A stretch of DNA of 64,000 nucleotides, from positions 1-64,000 of the forward strand of contig CAIFEB010000002.1 of assembly GCA_903789375.1 (NCBI GenBank), in the 5' to 3' direction. The stretch is from an uncultured Eggerthellaceae bacterium (GTDB taxonomy: Bacteria; Actinomycetota; Coriobacteriia; Coriobacteriales; Eggerthellaceae). Of this stretch, positions 8,914 to 17,921 are shown one piece after another; positions within the stretch are counted from its first letter, which is position 1; the number at the start of each line of letters is the position of its first letter. The position numbers and the translations under genes are program-made. The notes below the pieces were generated by a model, which ran no database searches, was not told the DNA's origin, and saw only the letters and a program-made list of their open reading frames with translations.

Positions 8914-9809
8914 TGATAACCCTCGATACCATCATAGGCGTGGGCTCGGGAATCTCGCACGCTCTTGACCAGCTGTCACTTGCCCTGTTCACCACCACCG
9001 CACCATCCGGAAGCTTCGCATTCATCTTGCTGGCAATCTACCTGCTTTTTGCAAAGATCGACGACCAGGCGCGCCGGCGGCTCGACCACTACCTCGTGAT
9101 TCCCATCGCCGTGGCGCTGGTGGGGCTCATCGCTTCGACCAATCACCTGGGAAAGCCCGCAAATTCCCTCTACGTGCTGACGGGCGTTGGACGGTCCCCT
9201 CTTTCAAACGAGGTCCTCGCGTCCGTCGTATTCGCCGGCTGCGCATGGATCCGCTGGCTTTTGGGATATTCGTCGCGCCCCATGAAGCGCTTCAAGCCCC
9301 TCCTTCTCGTTGTAGCCGCCTTCTCAGGCGTCATTCAAATCTGGTTCACGTCCTCCGCATATTCGATACCGACGGTCGTTTCCTGGAACCTCGCATTCAC
9401 CCAGGTCAACCAGGTTCTTGCAGCGGCAATGGGCGGCTCCATGCTGGCTGCGTGCACGCTTGCCGCTACCAAGGATGCGCACAGCCGCTCGTTTGAGAAA
9501 GCGCTCGTCGCCATTGCGGCAGCAGCATGCGTAGCGGCAATCGTCTCTCAGAGCCTTCAATATATAAAGATGGAAACGCTGTCGAGCGGCCTTCTCTCAT
9601 CGGTGGCTTCAATCGCGCCGTTCTACCCCATCTGCATCGCCGTCTCGGGCGCCATAGCCTTTGGCTCCATCGTTCTGTGCTCCCTTTCCCTCCGAAAGAA
9701 CGACCTCGTCACACGCCGTTCCGGGATAGTTTCGTGCGCTTTGATGCTCGGCGCGATTTTCATCATCCGCTTCGGCTTCTACGCCCTGTACACGACCGCG
9801 GGGATATAG
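8913..9809 (+). CDS. Stand-alone DmsC-like membrane anchor
   Basis: Polytopic membrane protein, 298 aa, about eight hydrophobic segments, clearly related to the dmsC product encoded at 3427-4293. Both carry a GRSPLSNEVL / MSPLSNEIV motif after the third segment, an SIPTVVSWNL / MPTIQTWNTP loop, and a FYxxxT end. It has no catalytic or FeS partner in its own operon. Instead it is sandwiched between a radical SAM gene (1 bp overlap) and a LuxR regulator (2 bp gap). That context suggests a quinone-sensing or signalling role rather than electron delivery, but it could also serve dmsAB as a second anchor. Confidence 0.8.
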   Translation: MITLDTIIGVGSGISHALDQLSLALFTTTAPSGSFAFILLAIYLLFAKIDDQARRRLDHYLVIPIAVALVGLIASTNHLGKPANSLYVLTGVGRSPLSNEVLASVVFAGCAWIRWLLGYSSRPMKRFKPLLLVVAAFSGVIQIWFTSSAYSIPTVVSWNLAFTQVNQVLAAAMGGSMLAACTLAATKDAHSRSFEKALVAIAAAACVAAIVSQSLQYIKMETLSSGLLSSVASIAPFYPICIAVSGAIAFGSIVLCSLSLRKNDLVTRRSGIVSCALMLGAIFIIRFGFYALYTTAGI

Positions 9810-9811
9810 AT

Positions 9812-11470
9812 ATGGCGAACAACGGAACAAGTCCTCTTCCAAAAAGCTGGCCTATACCCAACGAAGCGGTTCTCGGCTACGCCCTCTACCTTGTCATCAA
9901 CGCCACATCTTTGTGGGGCGGCGTTTTCCCGTTCTTCCCTGCCGACTTCCACACCGAGCAGACGACGTTCGCCTTCGAGATAACGCAATCGATTTCGTTC
10001 TTGGCGGCGTTCTTGGCGACGGCGATCGGCGCGTATCGCTACCCGCAGTTTCTGCGTCGCTCGCTGATTGTCGCCGGCGGCGTTCCCCTGTCAGTCGGCG
10101 CATTCTGCCTGATTGCTGCGCTCTACCTCCCGGTATTTAAGATGGCGTTCGTGGTTGCGGGCGGAATCTTGCTCGGTGTTGGCGGAGCGGGATTCTCATT
10201 CGCATGGCAGCGATACTTTGCCGCTGAAGAACCTGAAGCAGGCAACTTCTACCTGCTTTCCGGCGCGCTCATAGCTCCCGTCATCTTCTTCTGCCTGTAC
10301 GTCGTGCCCATCGCGGTCCGCGTCTACCTGGTTCCCCTCATCATGGTTCCGCTCTGCGGGCTCTGCGCTGTTCTGAGCACAAGACGTATCGACTTCTCCC
10401 AATCGCAATTCGAGGACGTCCCCCGCGAACACCCACGCGTGTATCTCCGCGTCATCCAGGATCACTGGCGAAGCGCATTAGCGGTCGGTGCCCTCGGGTT
10501 CGCTTCTGGAATGGTCAGAGCTGGCGCAATCAGCGATATCAGCATGGGCGATGCGACAAACATCGCATCCATGATCGGCACGGGCGTTGCGGCTGGGCTG
10601 ATGCTCGGTCTTTGGATGCATCGCACCTATGCCATCGACAGCGAACGGGTCTTTTTGGTGCTATTCCCCATTGCCGCTATCTGCCTGCTGGCGTTTCCCC
10701 TCGTTCCCGCGAATCACCTGTTCGTGATGGCCGGCATCGTCTATATGATCTTCACCTTCGCGTTTACCGTGATGTTGCTGCAGTGCGCACAAATCTCGCG
10801 TGACCGAGGCGTCAACCAAGGGTTCGTGTTCGGCTTCTTCGGCTCCATTGTCTACACCTTCCAGAACGTCGGCTTCATATTCGGCTACGCGTCCCATATG
10901 GCACTCCCGGTAAGCGTTGATGACAGCTTCGCCACCGCACTCGCCGGAACTTTCGTGCTTGCGCTCGCATTGTATTTCGTGCGAGGGGGCGCACGAACGA
11001 ATGACGTTTCGGCAAGTGTGTTCAGACCAGACGACGTCGAGTTCCGCGCTATGAAATCGGCGGCGCAAAACCCTCCCGAAAGCCGCAAGGATGCCGAACC
11101 GGACGAAACCAGCACCTCCGCAGTCAAGCCTGCAAGGAAGAACGCCGAGATTCAGGAAAAACCCGACCAGCAGTCTCTTCCCTTGGAACGAAGCGTCGAG
11201 CCTTTGCTCGATGAGCCCTCGCATGGAGATGCCCCCAAAGCGCGCGATCGCATATCGCTTCGCTGCAAAGAGCTGCAGGAACGGTACCGCCTAACGAATC
11301 GCGAAACGGAGATTATGGAAGCCATCGTGCGCGGAAACAGCGTTGCCCGCATTGCGGAAATCTTCTTCATCTCCGAGAACACCGTCCGAACGCATTCGAA
11401 GCACATTTACCGCAAGCTTGATGTGCACCGCCGGCAAGACATCATCAACATGATCGACAAGATGTGCTGA
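9812..11470 (+). CDS. LuxR-family regulator with 12-helix membrane domain
   Basis: Membrane-bound transcription regulator, 552 aa. Residues 1-390 hold about twelve hydrophobic segments resembling a transporter fold. A charged linker of about 95 residues follows, then a C-terminal LuxR helix-turn-helix (LTNRETEIMEAIVRGNSVARI... TVRTHSKHIYRKLDVHRRQD). This architecture is typical of Eggerthellaceae, where such regulators neighbour redox-enzyme operons. The start at 9812 directly follows the previous stop with a 2 bp gap, and no strong ribosome site is seen, so translational coupling is likely. A likely target is the divergent dms promoter with its palindromes at 7472-7521. Confidence 0.9.
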   Translation: MANNGTSPLPKSWPIPNEAVLGYALYLVINATSLWGGVFPFFPADFHTEQTTFAFEITQSISFLAAFLATAIGAYRYPQFLRRSLIVAGGVPLSVGAFCLIAALYLPVFKMAFVVAGGILLGVGGAGFSFAWQRYFAAEEPEAGNFYLLSGALIAPVIFFCLYVVPIAVRVYLVPLIMVPLCGLCAVLSTRRIDFSQSQFEDVPREHPRVYLRVIQDHWRSALAVGALGFASGMVRAGAISDISMGDATNIASMIGTGVAAGLMLGLWMHRTYAIDSERVFLVLFPIAAICLLAFPLVPANHLFVMAGIVYMIFTFAFTVMLLQCAQISRDRGVNQGFVFGFFGSIVYTFQNVGFIFGYASHMALPVSVDDSFATALAGTFVLALALYFVRGGARTNDVSASVFRPDDVEFRAMKSAAQNPPESRKDAEPDETSTSAVKPARKNAEIQEKPDQQSLPLERSVEPLLDEPSHGDAPKARDRISLRCKELQERYRLTNRETEIMEAIVRGNSVARIAEIFFISENTVRTHSKHIYRKLDVHRRQDIINMIDKMC

Positions 11471-11667
11471 CCCCGCTCGCGCGGATGCGGTGCGCGTTTC
11501 CCACCTGCGGGCAATGCGCGGCGAAGCTGCGCTACTATGTGCATAACAGCGAGCAGATGCGGCGGCCCGCCCCGCGCGGCACCGCCCGTGCATGCCGCAG
11601 CCGCCCGCGCAAGCCGTGCGGCGCTCGACACCCGTCCGCCCGATTCGAGAAGATAGGCACAGCATTC

Positions 11668-11895
11668 ATGGACGCGTACCAGATTTACCATTTCTTGTTC
11701 GAAACCCCTGCCGGCGTGGGCATTCTCGTCCTCGGCGGCATCATCGTCTGCATCATCCTGAGCGCGCTCATGGAAGTGAAGACGCGCAAGACCTTCGTCG
11801 ACCGCGGCGAGAAGAAGGACGACGAAGACGATTGGTTCTTCGACGATGGCGACGAAGACGAAATCGACGACGATTCCAGCACCTCTGACAAATAG
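11668..11895 (+). CDS. Small single-pass membrane protein with acidic tail
   Basis: 75 aa. One hydrophobic segment at about residues 17-36 (VGILVLGGIIVCIILSAL), then a basic patch and a strongly acidic tail of Asp, Glu and Ser. No family was recognised. It lies between the luxR-type gene and the kinase gene with about 200 bp upstream, so it is probably transcribed alone or by read-through. The composition looks like a true small membrane protein, but the ribosome site is weak. Confidence 0.55.
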   Translation: MDAYQIYHFLFETPAGVGILVLGGIIVCIILSALMEVKTRKTFVDRGEKKDDEDDWFFDDGDEDEIDDDSSTSDK

Positions 11896-12035
11896 CCGCC
11901 CCCGACACGGCTTGTTTGTGACGCCCACCCGCCTCGGCGCAGACTCCCTCGAACGCACGGCGCGGGCGCCTTTGCCCCACACCCGCAGAGCTCGACGGCA
12001 CGCCGGCCTCGCAATCCAAGAAAGGACCTCTCCCC

Positions 12036-12920
12036 ATGCCCGTGAACCAAACGCCCACCACACCGACCCTCTATCAGCGCGAAGGCGCTTACATCCCGCG
12101 CGTCGCCGCCGTCCACGACCTGTGCGGCTACGGCAAGTGCTCGCTCGGCGTGGCGATTCCGGTGCTGTCCGCCGCCGGCTGCGACGTGTGCCCGGTGCCG
12201 ACGGGCCTGTTCTCCAGCCACACGGCGTTCCCGGGCTGGTACATGCACGACACGACGAACATCCTGCACGACTATCTGGAGGCGTGGAAGGGCATCGACG
12301 TCGACATCGATGCGGTGTATTCGGGATTCCTCGGCGCCCCTGAGCAGGTCGACATCATCCGCGACATCTACGAGACCTACCCGAAAGCGCTCAAGGTGGT
12401 CGACCCGGTGATGGCCGACCACGGCAAGGTGTACCCCACCTATACGCCCGAGCTGTGCCAGGCCATGGCCGACCTCGCGTGCGACGCCGACATCCTGACG
12501 CCCAACCTGACCGAAGCGTCCATTATCCTGGGCACCGAGTGGCACGGCACCGACATCTCCGATGACGAAGCCAAGGACATGATCGACAAGCTGATCGCGA
12601 AGGGCGCGAAGAACGTCGTGCTCAAGGGCATTCAGCGCGAAGGCGACAACGAGATCCGCAACTTCGTGGGCGGCGTCGACTGCGACGTGTTCGAGGTCCA
12701 CAACGAGTTCGTGCCGTACCTGCTGCACGGCACCGGCGACCTGTACGCATCGTGCCTGCTGGCGGGCATCATGGCCGGTCGCACGCTGTACGAGGCGGCA
12801 TGGTTCGCCGGCAACCTGACGCACGACGCGATCGAGGTGTCCACCAAGCAGCCGCACTTCCAGGAGCGCGGCGTCAACTTCGAGCCGCTGCTGGGCAAGG
12901 TCGCGGCGCTGCTGGGATAA
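12036..12920 (+). CDS. pdxY: Pyridoxal/pyridoxamine kinase
   Basis: Phosphorylates pyridoxal, pyridoxine or pyridoxamine with ATP in the B6 salvage pathway. At 294 aa it has the ribokinase-fold length of the PdxY/PdxK family. Visible hallmarks are the N-terminal VAAVHDLCGYGKCSLGVAIP substrate region, the DPVMADHGK motif (about 129-137), TPNLTEA (about 154-160) and the anion-hole GTGDLYAS (about 230-237) with the catalytic Asp. GAAAGGA precedes the ATG. It is a stand-alone gene ended by a strong terminator. Confidence 0.92.
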   Translation: MPVNQTPTTPTLYQREGAYIPRVAAVHDLCGYGKCSLGVAIPVLSAAGCDVCPVPTGLFSSHTAFPGWYMHDTTNILHDYLEAWKGIDVDIDAVYSGFLGAPEQVDIIRDIYETYPKALKVVDPVMADHGKVYPTYTPELCQAMADLACDADILTPNLTEASIILGTEWHGTDISDDEAKDMIDKLIAKGAKNVVLKGIQREGDNEIRNFVGGVDCDVFEVHNEFVPYLLHGTGDLYASCLLAGIMAGRTLYEAAWFAGNLTHDAIEVSTKQPHFQERGVNFEPLLGKVAALLG

Positions 12921-13053
12921 GGTCCCGCACATAGCCGTCGGTGCGGGCGAACGGGCGCGAAGATCCACGCTCGTCCGCGCAGCTAAACGAGCGCCAACTG
13001 CAGCAGGCGAATCTCGCGTGGCTATCCGCCTGCGCGACAAGCCCGTAAAACCG

Positions 13054-13097
13054 CGAGCCGCCGGACGCTTCGAACTGCGTCCGGCGGCTCGTTTTTT
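13054..13097 (+). terminator. Strong intrinsic terminator of the kinase gene
   Basis: A perfect 15 bp stem (13054-13068 with 13077-13091), an 8-base loop and a run of six T (13092-13097). It is the only clear element in the 359 bp gap 12921-13279; the remainder up to the activase stop holds nothing I can assign. Confidence 0.92.
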
Positions 13098-13279
13098 GTT
13101 GTTCGGGCACGCCCGCCAAGCATGCCCGCCAATTCCGGGAACCCCGGGTGACCAGCGCCCTCCGGCAAACGCCATCCCCTTCGGCGCGGATCAGCTCACA
13201 GCGCGTCGCATAGCGAGCGCGAATTCACGCACACGCTCGCCCGAGCGGGCGGAGCGCATGCTGGCATCCGCCCCGCTCG

Positions 13280-14041
13280 CTATGCACCTTCCTCGGGTGC
13301 GCACAGCGCCGCGCCGATCGCGCCGGCGTAACGCGCTTGCGGCACCGTCGTCACGGGCGCTTCGAGGCGCGCGCCTAAGCGCTCGACGATGTAGCCGTTC
13401 TCGCACAGCCCGCCCGTAAGGAAGTATTGGTTGCTCGGGAGCTTCTTCGCCAACGACACCACCTTCTGCGCAATCGATTCGATCACGCCGTTCGCGATAT
13501 CCTCGCGCGGCGTCCCCTTGCCCACGAGCGAGATGACCTCGCTTTCGGCGAACACCGTGCACATGCTCGAAATCTCGACCGGCCGTCCCTGGCGCGCAAG
13601 CGCCGACAGCTCGTCTTGGGTGAGTCCCATACGGTTCGCCATGACCTCCAAAAACTTGCCCGTGCCAGCGGCGCAGCGGTCGTTCATGAAGAACTTCTTC
13701 ACGCGCCCGTTCGCCAGCTGAATGACCTTGGTATCCTGACCGCCGACGTCGATGACCGTCCCGTCTGCGCCGAACAGGTACCACGCGCCCTTGCCGTGGC
13801 AGGTGATCTCCGTCACCGTCTTCGTGGCAAACGGCACCGACACCCGCCCGTAGCCCGTGGCCACCACCGGGTTGTCCTGCGGGCTGAATCCCCGCTCGGC
13901 AAGCGTGCGCTCGATAGCGCGCGCGGTTTCGGCGCTGTTGAATCCCGTCGGAGCGAGCAGCGTGTCGATGAGCTGCGATTTCTCGTCGAGAACCGCAACT
14001 TTCGCTGCGGTCGATCCTATGTCCAAGCCGATGCGAACCAT
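13280..14041 (-). CDS. 2-hydroxyacyl-CoA dehydratase-type activase (BadF/HgdC family)
   Basis: ATP-driven one-electron activator, 253 aa, of the HgdC/BadF actin-fold family. It has the phosphate loop GLDIGSTAAKV (5-15), DVGGQDTK (98-105), and the two cysteines that bind a [4Fe-4S] cluster at a homodimer interface, C123 (NDRCAAGTGKF) and C161 (SSMCTVFAESE). It uses ATP to inject a high-energy electron into its partner. It lies 3 bp downstream of the dehydratase-like gene, so the two form an operon. Because the partner is a single subunit, the pair may be a double-cubane protein and its reductase rather than a true hydroxyacyl-CoA dehydratase. Confidence 0.9.
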   Translation of the reverse strand: MVRIGLDIGSTAAKVAVLDEKSQLIDTLLAPTGFNSAETARAIERTLAERGFSPQDNPVVATGYGRVSVPFATKTVTEITCHGKGAWYLFGADGTVIDVGGQDTKVIQLANGRVKKFFMNDRCAAGTGKFLEVMANRMGLTQDELSALARQGRPVEISSMCTVFAESEVISLVGKGTPREDIANGVIESIAQKVVSLAKKLPSNQYFLTGGLCENGYIVERLGARLEAPVTTVPQARYAGAIGAALCAPEEGA

Positions 14042-14044
14042 GTG

Positions 14045-15328
14045 TTACAGCGTCTCCAAAAATGCCTCGATGCGGGTGTTCAGCTGACCCGCGTCCTCCG
14101 TTGAATAATCGGTCGTCAGATGCAGGTACGGGATGCCCGCCTTGTCGGCCGCCTGCTCCATGCCGAACGACTCCATCTCGTAGATGGTGCAGAACTGCAG
14201 CGAGCAGTCGATGATGCCGTCTGCGTGCTGCTCGCGCGCCATGCGAATGACGTCCTCTTCGCGACCGGGGTTCGGCGTGAAGATGGCGCACTGAATGTTG
14301 AAATAGCGGTCGGCGATGGCGTCGAGCATCTCGTCTACCGTCGTGCCCGACTCGTCCACCAGGTCCTTGTAGTAGCGCGAGCCCGTGCAGCACTCCTCGC
14401 CCACGACGACCGCGCCGGCCTTCTCGATGATGTTGAACAGCTTCCAGTTGGGGACGGCCATCGGCGTGCCCGTGTACAGAATGCGCTTGGATCCCTTGGG
14501 GGCGACGCCCTCACCCGCGGCGCCGCGCTTCTCGCACTCGACGGCCATGTCGTTGATCGCGCCAGTCAGGCGCACCGGGTCGTCCATGAACGCAGCCTGC
14601 ACGGTGAGCAGGCTGTCCAGGCCCGAAATCGGCACCGGGTCGAACGCGCGTGCGTGGTAGAGCCGCTGGAGCGCGCGCCGCTTGTCGTTGGCCACCTTGA
14701 TGCCTTCGGCCAGGCTTTCAGCCGTGATTTTCTGGCCCGTCTCCTGCTCGAGCCGCTCGGCGAGACGATGGATTTCGTTGCGCCACATCTGCTTCGTCTC
14801 GTCGGTGCGCACATGGGGGACGTCCATGATGTACATGGGCTTCTGCGTGGCGAAGAACTCGTACGCCTTCTTCTTGCCGTCGCAGGTGTTTTCGCCCACC
14901 ACCAGGTCGGAGCTTTCGATGTAGGGGCACACGCGACCCAGTTTGAACCCGGTGAAGCCCTTGATCAGCGGGCAGGTGTTGCGCGGCAGGTGCTTTTCGA
15001 CCTCGTCCGTTGCGAAGTCGGCACCCGCGCACAGCCCCACCGCGATGCCGCCGGCAGCCGTGACAATTTCCTCGGGAACGTACAGACAGAACGACCCGAT
15101 GATCTTCTTCGCCTTGCCCGACTCCTTGGCATCGAGCTTTTCCTTGATGGCGCCCGAGTGCAGGTTCGTCGCGAAATTGTCCAGGTACGACGTCGATGCC
15201 GGACGGTTGTTCTGTGTGAGATACATGCTGCCGTACATCTGGCCCACGGCGCCCAGCAGCGCGTCATGGGAGGCGGTGTCCATGCCCAAGCTTTCCCACA
15301 TGGGGTAATAGTCGACTTCTTCGGCCAT
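14045..15328 (-). CDS. 2-hydroxyacyl-CoA dehydratase D-component / double-cubane cluster protein
   Basis: FeS reductase component, 427 aa, of the HgdB/FldC/YjiM family. Conserved cysteines are visible at FCLYVPEE, GLCAGAD, RNTCPL, GRVCPY and, in the C-terminal half, EECCTGSRYY and DCSLQFC. Only one such gene is present, whereas classical dehydratases use two subunits. That favours a homodimeric double-cubane cluster protein that reduces small molecules with ATP-driven electrons. The start at 15328 is preferred for its AGAGGAAAG ribosome site; upstream in-frame codons extend into repetitive DNA. Physiological substrate unknown. Confidence 0.85.
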   Translation of the reverse strand: MAEEVDYYPMWESLGMDTASHDALLGAVGQMYGSMYLTQNNRPASTSYLDNFATNLHSGAIKEKLDAKESGKAKKIIGSFCLYVPEEIVTAAGGIAVGLCAGADFATDEVEKHLPRNTCPLIKGFTGFKLGRVCPYIESSDLVVGENTCDGKKKAYEFFATQKPMYIMDVPHVRTDETKQMWRNEIHRLAERLEQETGQKITAESLAEGIKVANDKRRALQRLYHARAFDPVPISGLDSLLTVQAAFMDDPVRLTGAINDMAVECEKRGAAGEGVAPKGSKRILYTGTPMAVPNWKLFNIIEKAGAVVVGEECCTGSRYYKDLVDESGTTVDEMLDAIADRYFNIQCAIFTPNPGREEDVIRMAREQHADGIIDCSLQFCTIYEMESFGMEQAADKAGIPYLHLTTDYSTEDAGQLNTRIEAFLETL

Positions 15329-16147
15329 AGTGCTTTCCTCTCTCGCAAAGATAAGGTGTGCCGAAGTGCTGCAGAAGCGCGCGGGCAAGGGGGGCTCCGA
15401 ACCCGCGAAGGCGATTGCGTAGGTCGCCGAATGCAGGCGGATGCCGGCGCATGCGCATACGGTCGTGATTTCCGCCCAGCGCCGGCGGATGCGCACACAT
15501 GCGAATGCGCAAACGGATGAGCGCTTGCCCTCATACGATTACGCAAACGGATGAGAGCGCGCACGCATGCAAATTCGCAAGCTGGCGCGAACGCATATGC
15601 CTACGCATTCGCGAGCCGGCGCAAACGCCTGCCTCTACGCGTGTGCATACGGATGCGGATGAAAACGGGGCTCGTCCCTTGCTGGCGCTTGCAGAATTGG
15701 CGCCCGTGCTGCTCCCCCGTGCGTCCGCTAAGCCGCCCTGGGAAAACCCAGCAGAAAGGGGCGGCAGTCCGTCTTGGCGATCCGCTTCGGACAATCTGTT
15801 CCCGCGCGAACACTCGGGTTCATTATGGCACATCCGTCTGCATGGTTTTCGCGCGAGACAGAAGCGGCGAAGCGCAGCAGGAGCGAGGCGAACATGACGT
15901 GCGATAAAACGTGCGCGGGTTTAGGCGGCTGCCAGACACGACAAAGCGTATCTGCTTCCAGACGCGGCAAATCACGAGAAGGCGAAACACACGCGACGGG
16001 GCGCAGGGACCCGCACAGCGGACACAAACCGCCAAACTCCGCGCACCCAATTCAGCACGATCCAACCGCCTGATTCGCATACGTCTACCACATACTCGCA
16101 CGACGCACTGCAATCGAGCCTCGCCGAAGCGCAGTCGTCCCACAAGC
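15329..16147. other. Gene-free, low-complexity intergenic region (819 bp)
   Basis: No protein family, RNA gene or terminator was recognised. The stretch 15420-15660 is built from scrambled short words such as GCATGCG, GCGAATGCG, CGGATG and GCAAAC. It includes a 14-base direct repeat (CGCAAACGGATGAG at 15508-15521 and 15542-15555). Open frames cross it on both strands, but they look like by-products of stop-poor high-G+C DNA. Confidence 0.5.
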
Positions 16148-16774
16148 CTAGCGAATGAAGTTCATACGCTCGAAAGGCTCCTTCTCGGGGACGCCGAACT
16201 CCTTCTTGCCCAAGGCGATGCTCTTCATCAGGAACGCCATATTGCGTGCGAGGGTGCGCATCTGCTGCATGCCCTCGCGGTCCTGAGCGGCCTCGCCTTT
16301 GGCGGCGCCGAACACGCCGTTCCAGTATTGGCCGGTGGCGATGGGCATGCCCGAAATGGCGAAGTACTTGTTGAGCTCGTCATACGTGGCGCTCAAGCCG
16401 CCGCGGCGCGCCACCGCCACCGCGCAGCCGACCTTCATGGTCTTGTTGATGGAGCCCGTGCTGTAGAACAGACGGTCGAGGAAGCTGACGACGCTGCCGT
16501 TGGCGCTGCCGTAGTACACCGGCGCGGCTACGACGAGCCCGTCCGCCTTGGCAAACTTCGGTGCCGTCTCGTTCACCAGGTCGTCGAAAACGCAGCCTTC
16601 GCCTTTCGAGCAGTGGCCGCAGGCAATGCAGCCGCGAACGTCGTTGCCCGCCACCTGCACCGTGTCGCATACGATGCCCTCGGCGGCGAAGATCTTCTCC
16701 ATCTCCGCGAGCGCCACCGTCGTGTTGCCCTTCACGCGCGGGCTGCCGTTGATCATCAGAACGTTCAAATCCAT
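16148..16774 (-). CDS. Iron-sulfur flavoprotein / NAD(P)H-dependent FMN reductase family
   Basis: 208 aa flavodoxin-fold protein. The FMN-phosphate loop is MINGSPRVKGNT near residue 7-18. A cysteine group CIACGHCSKGEGC at about residues 49-61 is typical of iron-sulfur flavoproteins, and AAPVYYGSANGSV (about 85-97) contacts the flavin ring. Such proteins pass electrons between ferredoxin or NAD(P)H and small acceptors and often protect anaerobes from oxygen or quinones. The start at 16774 has AAAGAGGAAA upstream. It is monocistronic. Confidence 0.85.
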   Translation of the reverse strand: MDLNVLMINGSPRVKGNTTVALAEMEKIFAAEGIVCDTVQVAGNDVRGCIACGHCSKGEGCVFDDLVNETAPKFAKADGLVVAAPVYYGSANGSVVSFLDRLFYSTGSINKTMKVGCAVAVARRGGLSATYDELNKYFAISGMPIATGQYWNGVFGAAKGEAAQDREGMQQMRTLARNMAFLMKSIALGKKEFGVPEKEPFERMNFIR

Positions 16775-16988
16775 GGTTTCCTCTTTCCCGGTTGACGAGC
16801 CGACCCGATTCGTGCGCTGTTCTGCGCTTATGATAGCCCAGCGCGCAGAGTGGCCCCGCAGGAGCGAAAGAGCTACATAGTTTGCAGGCCGCATGCGGAT
16901 GCTTATGCGCATGCGGTTCTGACGTGGAGGGACGGCAATGCTGCTTGCTGCGGCATCGGCACGAGCGAAACGAGCTTCCGAAATGAAA

Positions 16989-17921
16989 CTAGTTCCCCAG
17001 GGCTTCAATATGCTCCTGCACGCGTTTCGAGCAGGCACCTGAGAGCTTGCCGAAGTTCACCGTTGGATTCTTGAACTTCTTGACCCAGTTGGGACATTCT
17101 TCAAGCAGATCCCTCCAGCACATCGAGGAGAGCATGCCCATCATCTTGCGGCTGTTTGCGTCGAATCTATCTGCACCGACCAGCACGCACACTTTCGCCA
17201 TGGTCTTTTCGATCTCGGCATCGGTGACGAACGCAGCCACGATCTCCGGCTCGACGAAACGCCTATCCGCCGCTGGCTTTCTCTGCTTTTTGAATTCCGC
17301 AAGGACGATTTTCCCGTAAACCGATCGGCCAAATCTGTTCTTCCAACCGGGAACTTTGCACACTACGCCTTCGCCGACCATGCCCGTCCCCTCGAGCAGG
17401 AAATCATTGCGCTTGGCAACCTCGAGCACGTCTTGCATGGTGGGATGGCTGAGCACGGCGAGGAGCTTTACGAAATAGGGTTCGAGACCCGATTCTGCCA
17501 GTTCAGCGCGCCATTGCGTTTCGGGCAGATACTCGCCCGTGACCTCGTCGAGCACGTCGAAGAGAATAAGCTTCGCCCGCGCGGACTTGTCGTAGCCCTT
17601 GAATGCCCCGACGAACGTATCGCGGCCCATCCATTCGCCATAGACGACCCGCCGCGGATGCAGTTCGCAATACGACCGAAGAAGACGCGCTTCCTCAGCA
17701 TTGCTGGAAAGCCACGCGCGAAAATACGCGTTGTCCTCTTCGCCTGCGAGAACATTGTTGCGAGACCCCGCACGAACCGCCTGCGCTTCGTCGTCCCAGA
17801 AGACGCATCCGTTCGAACCGTCGACCTTCGCCGTAACGTACACGGCGTCGTTGTCTAGCAGACCATCGCACTCTTCGGTCCCAAGCCGTTCAACATGCGT
17901 GTATCTCTGAAATTCAGCCAT
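16989..17921 (-). CDS. Rnl2-type RNA ligase family protein
   Basis: Nucleotidyltransferase, 310 aa, with the ligase motif I lysine at K32 (KVDGSN), motif III-like VVYGEWMG and LILFDVLD, motif IV-like EGVVCKVPG and a downstream KIVLAEFKK motif V candidate. The C-terminal 100 residues (after PAADRRFVEPE) form a helical domain as in Rnl2-type ligases that seal nicked or broken RNA. The start at 17921 is supported by GGGAGAAGGG upstream. A conserved promoter-like element (17997-18017) lies 76 bp upstream. Role is probably RNA repair, possibly after toxin or phage damage. Confidence 0.85.
   Translation of the reverse strand: MAEFQRYTHVERLGTEECDGLLDNDAVYVTAKVDGSNGCVFWDDEAQAVRAGSRNNVLAGEEDNAYFRAWLSSNAEEARLLRSYCELHPRRVVYGEWMGRDTFVGAFKGYDKSARAKLILFDVLDEVTGEYLPETQWRAELAESGLEPYFVKLLAVLSHPTMQDVLEVAKRNDFLLEGTGMVGEGVVCKVPGWKNRFGRSVYGKIVLAEFKKQRKPAADRRFVEPEIVAAFVTDAEIEKTMAKVCVLVGADRFDANSRKMMGMLSSMCWRDLLEECPNWVKKFKNPTVNFGKLSGACSKRVQEHIEALGN

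Noticed and set aside
15329-16147. Several open frames of about 100 codons on both strands
   Set aside because: Composition follows the repetitive DNA, frames overlap each other on both strands, and there are no ribosome sites or motifs.
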